Shown: in pieces, positions 59,189 through 64,000 of the stretch
Layout: the number at the start of each line of letters is the position of its first letter
Position numbering within the stretch: the stretch's first letter is position 1
Assembly (NCBI GenBank): GCA_001692895.1
Contig: KV748191.1
Location: forward strand, 186,001-250,000
DNA from: Cenococcum geophilum 1.58
Lineage: Eukaryota > Ascomycota > Dothideomycetes > Gloniales > Gloniaceae
Length of the DNA: 64,000 nucleotides
Direction: 5' to 3'
Made by a program: the position numbers and the translations under genes
The notes under the pieces: generated by a model
What the model was told of the DNA's origin: nothing
The model's input: only the letters and a program-made list of their open reading frames with translations
Databases searched by the model: none

Positions 59189-62100
59189 CCATCTCCCTTC
59201 TTTTTATCTTTATTCTTAAAGATTTAAAATAATTCTAAGTTATTTACTAGAGGTATAATATCTATTTAATTAATTTAGTTAATATTATTGCTTATTATAC
59301 TTAAGGCTCCTTCCTCTTCGTAAGCGCAACGTCGTACTTATACTATTGCTACGATATTATCTCTTAGTGAGATTATACCGTCTCTATATTCTTGCTGTTT
59401 AAAAGAGGGGTTAGTCTATATTACATTAGTAAGTCTATTTTCGCGATAACCGTCCTCTTACTTAGAGTGCACTAAAGTAAATATTCGTTTGTCCTATAAC
59501 ATTTACTCCGTCTCTAATACTAAATATATATAACCTATTACTTTTAATAGTCGTCTAGTTCCTTAACCAATTTATTTTCAAGTTTTATATTTAATCTGCT
59601 ATTGTGCGGCTAGATAATAAACTGTCTATTGCCCTTACTAAGTTATATTATTCCTATAACGCTAAATAAGCGGCTACTAAAGCTTAGTAAAGAGCCCTTA
59701 ATTCTCGTCTTACTGCGTTAGCTTAGTTAATCCGTCTTAAGAAAGTTTATAAAAAGGTCCGTTTTAAGGAGTAGAAACTTATAGAATAGGGTTTATAGGA
59801 ACTTAGTAATAAAAAAACGGATTCTCTTCTAACTAAGAAGGAAATAGATTTAAGTAGTTTAGTAACTGCTCTTCTTAGGTCCCCCTTAGGTAATTTATTT
59901 TTTAGCGATCCTTTTTTATTAATACTACCTAACCTAATCTCTTCTAATACTCCTGTACCTTTCTTATAGCGTTCTTTAAATCTTTTAATAGTTTTTAGGT
60001 GGTTTTATTATAGCCTATCCACTTAACCTTATACTATATTTTATTGTTAATGTCCTTATAACTAGTAATCTTTAAAACTTACTATTTATCTTCTTTTTAT
60101 CCTTTATATATGTCTGCTTTATAAACTAATAGCTTAATATTCTTATATGCTAGCTCTAGTATTATAATATACTATATAGGGTAGATCTTTATCTTAGCTA
60201 GTAGGTCCAACTTAAACGTAACCGGTGAAATTCTTTATATAATTTTAAAAGGTCCTAGTCTAACATAGTTTAACTTCTTACTTAGTTATCGACTTTTAAA
60301 ATTTTTGTGTAGTAGCTATACTTTATCTCCCTCCTTAAGATCTAGTCCCTTAGATCTCTTAGTATTATAGTACTTTTTTATTCTCTTTTATACTTTCTTT
60401 ACTAATTCTATAAGGTCTACATAAAGATTTATTAACGTCTTTATTCTTTTTTTGGCTATATTACTCGTTTTTTTCGCTTATCTTATTAGTAATAATATTC
60501 TTAGCTTATATCTATAATTTGCCTTAAATAGTAATATGCCTATTCCTTTCTATAGTATTATATTGTATATAAACTATATAACTAGTAATAGTGATACCTA
60601 ATTATTCTATATATAATTGATATAATATCTTAGATACTATTCTAGCGTCTAATTTAATCTTTCCGTTTAACTGTCTATTTGTGGGTAATATACGGTAGAA
60701 GTTACTACTTAAACTCCTTGCTCCGCTAAGAATACCTTCTAGAATACTACTACGAATCTTAAATCTCTGTCCGATATAATCTTACTTAGTACTCTATATC
60801 TTATAAATACTTCCTTAATATAGATTCTAGCGATATCTTTTGCTGAGATTTCTTCTGTGTATGCTATAAACTAGCCCTATTTAGTTAACTTATCTACTAT
60901 TACTAAGATCGCGTTATAATCTTATCCGGTAATAGGATCTTTTAACTTTAGTAACTTAATGATAAAGTCCTATAATATAACCTCCTATAGTCTCTCTAGT
61001 ATTTTAATAGGTTGTAGCCCTCTATATAGCTTATACCTTATTAGTTTATTTCTTTAGTAATTTAGATACTCTTTTGTTACTCTTCTTACGATATTCTAGA
61101 TTTCGTTAATAATATACTCTTCTTAAAGTCTTAATACTAAGCCTATTGCTCTATTATATCCTTAAGTTATTTCCTTATAGAAATCTTCTATAAAATGCTC
61201 TACTATACTTCTTAAGATGTACTTTACTTCTTAATTTTCGTATATATCCGTTTATAGATCTTCTAGCTATACTTCTAGAATTCTTTATACCTAAAAGCTC
61301 TCTAGTGTTTTATAGACTCTTTCTAGTTTATTATCCTCTTAAGTTACTACTAGTTTAGGGTGATTGTATCTAATTAATCTATCCTTATCTTTATGTAGTA
61401 TTACTCCTAATAGTTTCTTATTATTTTATAGTTTAGCCTTTCTGCTAAGTATATCTGCTCTTATATTCTTAGTTCCTTTAGTATACTAAATTTTAAAATA
61501 GTATTCCGTAAGCATCTCTGCCTATTTAACTTATCTTTAATTAAGTTCTTTTATTATTAGGAACCCCATTAGGTTCTTATAATCCATCTTAACTATAAAT
61601 AGTTTCTTTACGCCTTATAAGAACGCTCTCTATTTCTTAAGTACTATAACTATACCTAATAACTCCTTGTTATATACGTTATAGTTTAACTCTAGTAGTA
61701 TTATCTTTCTACTATAGTATACTACTAGATGCTATATATTCTTATACTTCTATAGCAAATATGCTTTTAATATATAGTCTAATATGTCCGTTTCTATAAC
61801 CGTGTCTAGTTCTAGTTAATAGATTTTAAAAATTGGCTCCTAGGTAAACAATTCCTTAAGTTCCTTAAATAACTTCTTTTATTTGTCTCCCTATGCTTAT
61901 AGTTTCTCTTTCTTTATAAGCCTAGTAAACGGTTTAATATTTTTTAACCATTATACTAGAAACCTTCTATAGTAGTTGAAAACCCTTAAAAATAACCTTA
62001 ACTGCGTTATATTCTCTAGTTCTTACTAACTTACTATAGCTTTAATCTTCTTTAGGTCCATACTAATATAACCTAAACTTTCTATTTTTCTTTAGTATAA

Positions 62101-64000
62101 ATAATACTAGATATCCTGCCGATAACTATAATGGTCTAATATATCCTTTTTATAAGTTTTCCTAGATAAACTCTTTAAGTGCGCTCGCCTCCTCTTAAGT
62201 AAGCTTATAGGTTAGAAAGAACTTTAGACTTATTCCTGGTTTTAACTCTATCTTATAGTCCTATGCTATATAATCTACTAGCTTTTTACTTTTTAGGCTC
62301 TATAGTTTTTTGCTATATTTATAGTATCTCTTTAGTATATAACTTAAGCCTCGCTTAGTTTCTTTATATATTGCTCCGACCTAGTACTATACTAACTTAG
62401 TTTGCTGTTATATTTTATAGCGTTAAGTATCTCTAATATTAACCTAACCTATAATCTAATTAATTCTTAGATTGTATTTTTATAACTAAGGCATTCCTAA
62501 TACTACTTTATCCCGTCCCAATAGTAGGATATTAAAAGATATTTTAATTTGTCTTCCTTTAATGGTTATCTAAATAGGTCCTATTTTAAGGTTAATAATT
62601 CTTCCTCTGTAGGCTATTAGATCTCCTAAAATTATAACTAATAGGTAAGATTATTCCTTCTGTCTATAAGGTAATCCTATTCTCTTAATTACTGCTAGTA
62701 AGATATAGTTTCGCGTTACTCTACTATTTATTAGCGCTTTAAACTGTTAATCTTACTAATTAACTTATAAATTTAGGTGTTATCCTTAAATTCCTTTAAG
62801 GGTCTAAGGCTCTACTACTAGCTTCCTCTAGTTTTATAGGCCTTTACTTTTTCTAACTATTAGCTGCTTAATCCTATTATATTTAGCTTATTCTTTAGCT
62901 AATACCTAGTTTACTTTTTGTCTTTAATATACTATAGACACGTATTCTCTAGGCATTTCTACTACTATTATCCATCTAAGCATTCTTCTATAAGAAATCT
63001 TCCTGGTTAAAATATTAAACTTCCTTCCTCTTAGGTTTCTGCTGGATGCCATCTATATATATACTTAGCATTCCTATACTATCGCTTATCTATTATCTAG
63101 TATATCCTTATAAGGTACTTCCAATTCTTTTCTTTTAGATTTTTGTGTATCTTGTATATTTTATCTACGTATGCAATCTATAATAGCGTATAGTATACTA
63201 GGTGCTTTAGGTTAACTCTTAGCTTATTTTCGTCCTTAAGTTTAAACCTTTATTATACTGATCTAAACGTTGCGACTTTATTTATAGGCACTAAGATACG
63301 TCTTTCGCTTTTCTAATCCTCTAATTATCCCTTTAGATCCTTTAACGTTATAATTAAGGCTCTTTTAATATACGTTATGGCCTTCTCTGTAATTAAATGG
63401 TCTTAAATAACTCTTTTATCCAACTATATATAGAAATCTTCCTACTCGTTGTTATGTCGCTGCCTATACTACTTTTAGTATAGCTGCTAGAGTGTATACG
63501 GCTTGTCCGTAAGGAAGTATCTTCTTATTACTACGTTATAATAGCCCTTTATATGTTGTTCTTTAAACCTAATAAGGATCCCTAAATCCTCTTTGTCTTC
63601 TAATTTAGTAAGCTACTTAGCTCTTAGTATGCCTACCCTAGGCCTATTAATGATTTTTTATACTAGCGCTTTATCCCTTATACGTCCTAATATACTAAAT
63701 CTCTTATTTAGTTTCTGTTCTTGCTATGCGATAATTCTCTATCTAAATTCTTCTATGGTTTCTTTTAGTTTGTGTCTTACGCTAGGATTTTTAAAGTCTT
63801 CTTACTTCTTAATCTTAGTATTAACATTTTGATCTTTAGGCCGAATACTGCGTTCTCCTAGTAAGTCTTTTAGGTTTATATATCTGTCTCCTAGTTTAAT
63901 TGCTATTTACGCTATAGATTCTCTAATCTATAAAAAAGCCTCTTACCTCTTATTTATAGGTGTCCTTATTTATACTTTAAATTCTTAATCCTAAGCTTGC
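58779..64000 (-). mobile_element. Gypsy chromovirus-type fossil (family G, copy 3), minus strand, cut by the window edge
   Basis: The 3' LTR (58779-59188) is the reverse complement of the family G copy 2 LTR. Reading right to left come Gag (from 64000 to about 62900), protease (about 62800-62450), reverse transcriptase (about 62350-61950), RNase H (about 61850-61450), integrase (about 61350-60250) and chromodomain (about 60070-59930), then the antisense frame region before the LTR. The right edge corresponds to about 22571 in copy 1 (GCAAGCTTAGGATTAAG), so about 2 kb and the 5' LTR lie outside. Broken by dozens of changes. Confidence 0.88.

Noticed and set aside
63593-63832. 79-codon plus-strand hydrophobic frame near the right edge
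   Set aside because: Opposite strand of the Gag region of a minus-strand Gypsy copy; composition-driven.

Overview
This is a 64 kb stretch of a filamentous ascomycete (Pezizomycotina-type) nuclear genome, almost entirely a graveyard of nested transposable elements degraded by a process that looks like repeat-induced point mutation (RIP). Paired LTRs of single elements differ essentially only by transitions, coding frames are shredded by TAA/TAG, TA-rich spacers abound, and the one single-copy gene is untouched. The exact genus cannot be told from the sequence. Scattered Ns (about 1951-2046, 19849, 34619-34704, 58962-58978) mark uncertain bases.

Layout. 1-599: start of a minus-strand LTR retroelement running off the left edge, next to a LINE 3' end (600-760). 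746-1813: AT-rich DNA with an 11-bp tandem array and a possible small MITE. 1814-8157: Gypsy chromovirus-type fossil with perfect 5-bp target duplications. 8759-14807: Copia fossil, likewise flanked. 16026-18354: a LINE 3' fragment and a 1.65 kb short LTR element that split a small dispersed repeat (called R here). 18355-20304: degenerate coding-like DNA of unknown origin. 20305-32132: Gypsy fossil with a second, incomplete Gypsy nested in reverse orientation. 32711-42559: a sister copy of that Gypsy family, interrupted by two LINE-type insertions with target duplications. 43390-47178: a 3.8 kb Tc1/mariner-like DNA transposon with about 210-bp inverted repeats and two convergent reading frames, sitting in a second copy of repeat R. 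49458-58778: fragments of two LTR elements, one split by a complete-length Gypsy fossil (49669-55595). 58779-64000: a third, minus-strand member of the 20-42 kb Gypsy family running off the right edge.

The only convincing host gene is at 47301-48721: a two-exon, 456-residue F-box-like protein with a 50-bp GT-AG intron whose splice phase fits exactly. It starts about 120 bp from the end of the DNA transposon, and a near-perfect 147-bp palindrome lies 237 bp beyond its stop. No tRNA, rRNA, CRISPR or bacterial-type operon was seen.

No clearly new defence or metabolic system is visible. The most interesting observations are the intact gene inside the mutated repeats, the oversized Tc1/mariner element with its antisense second frame, the repeat R hit independently by two different elements, a probable non-autonomous LTR element paired with a related larger one, an antisense frame shared by three Gypsy copies, and hairpins at or in several LTRs.
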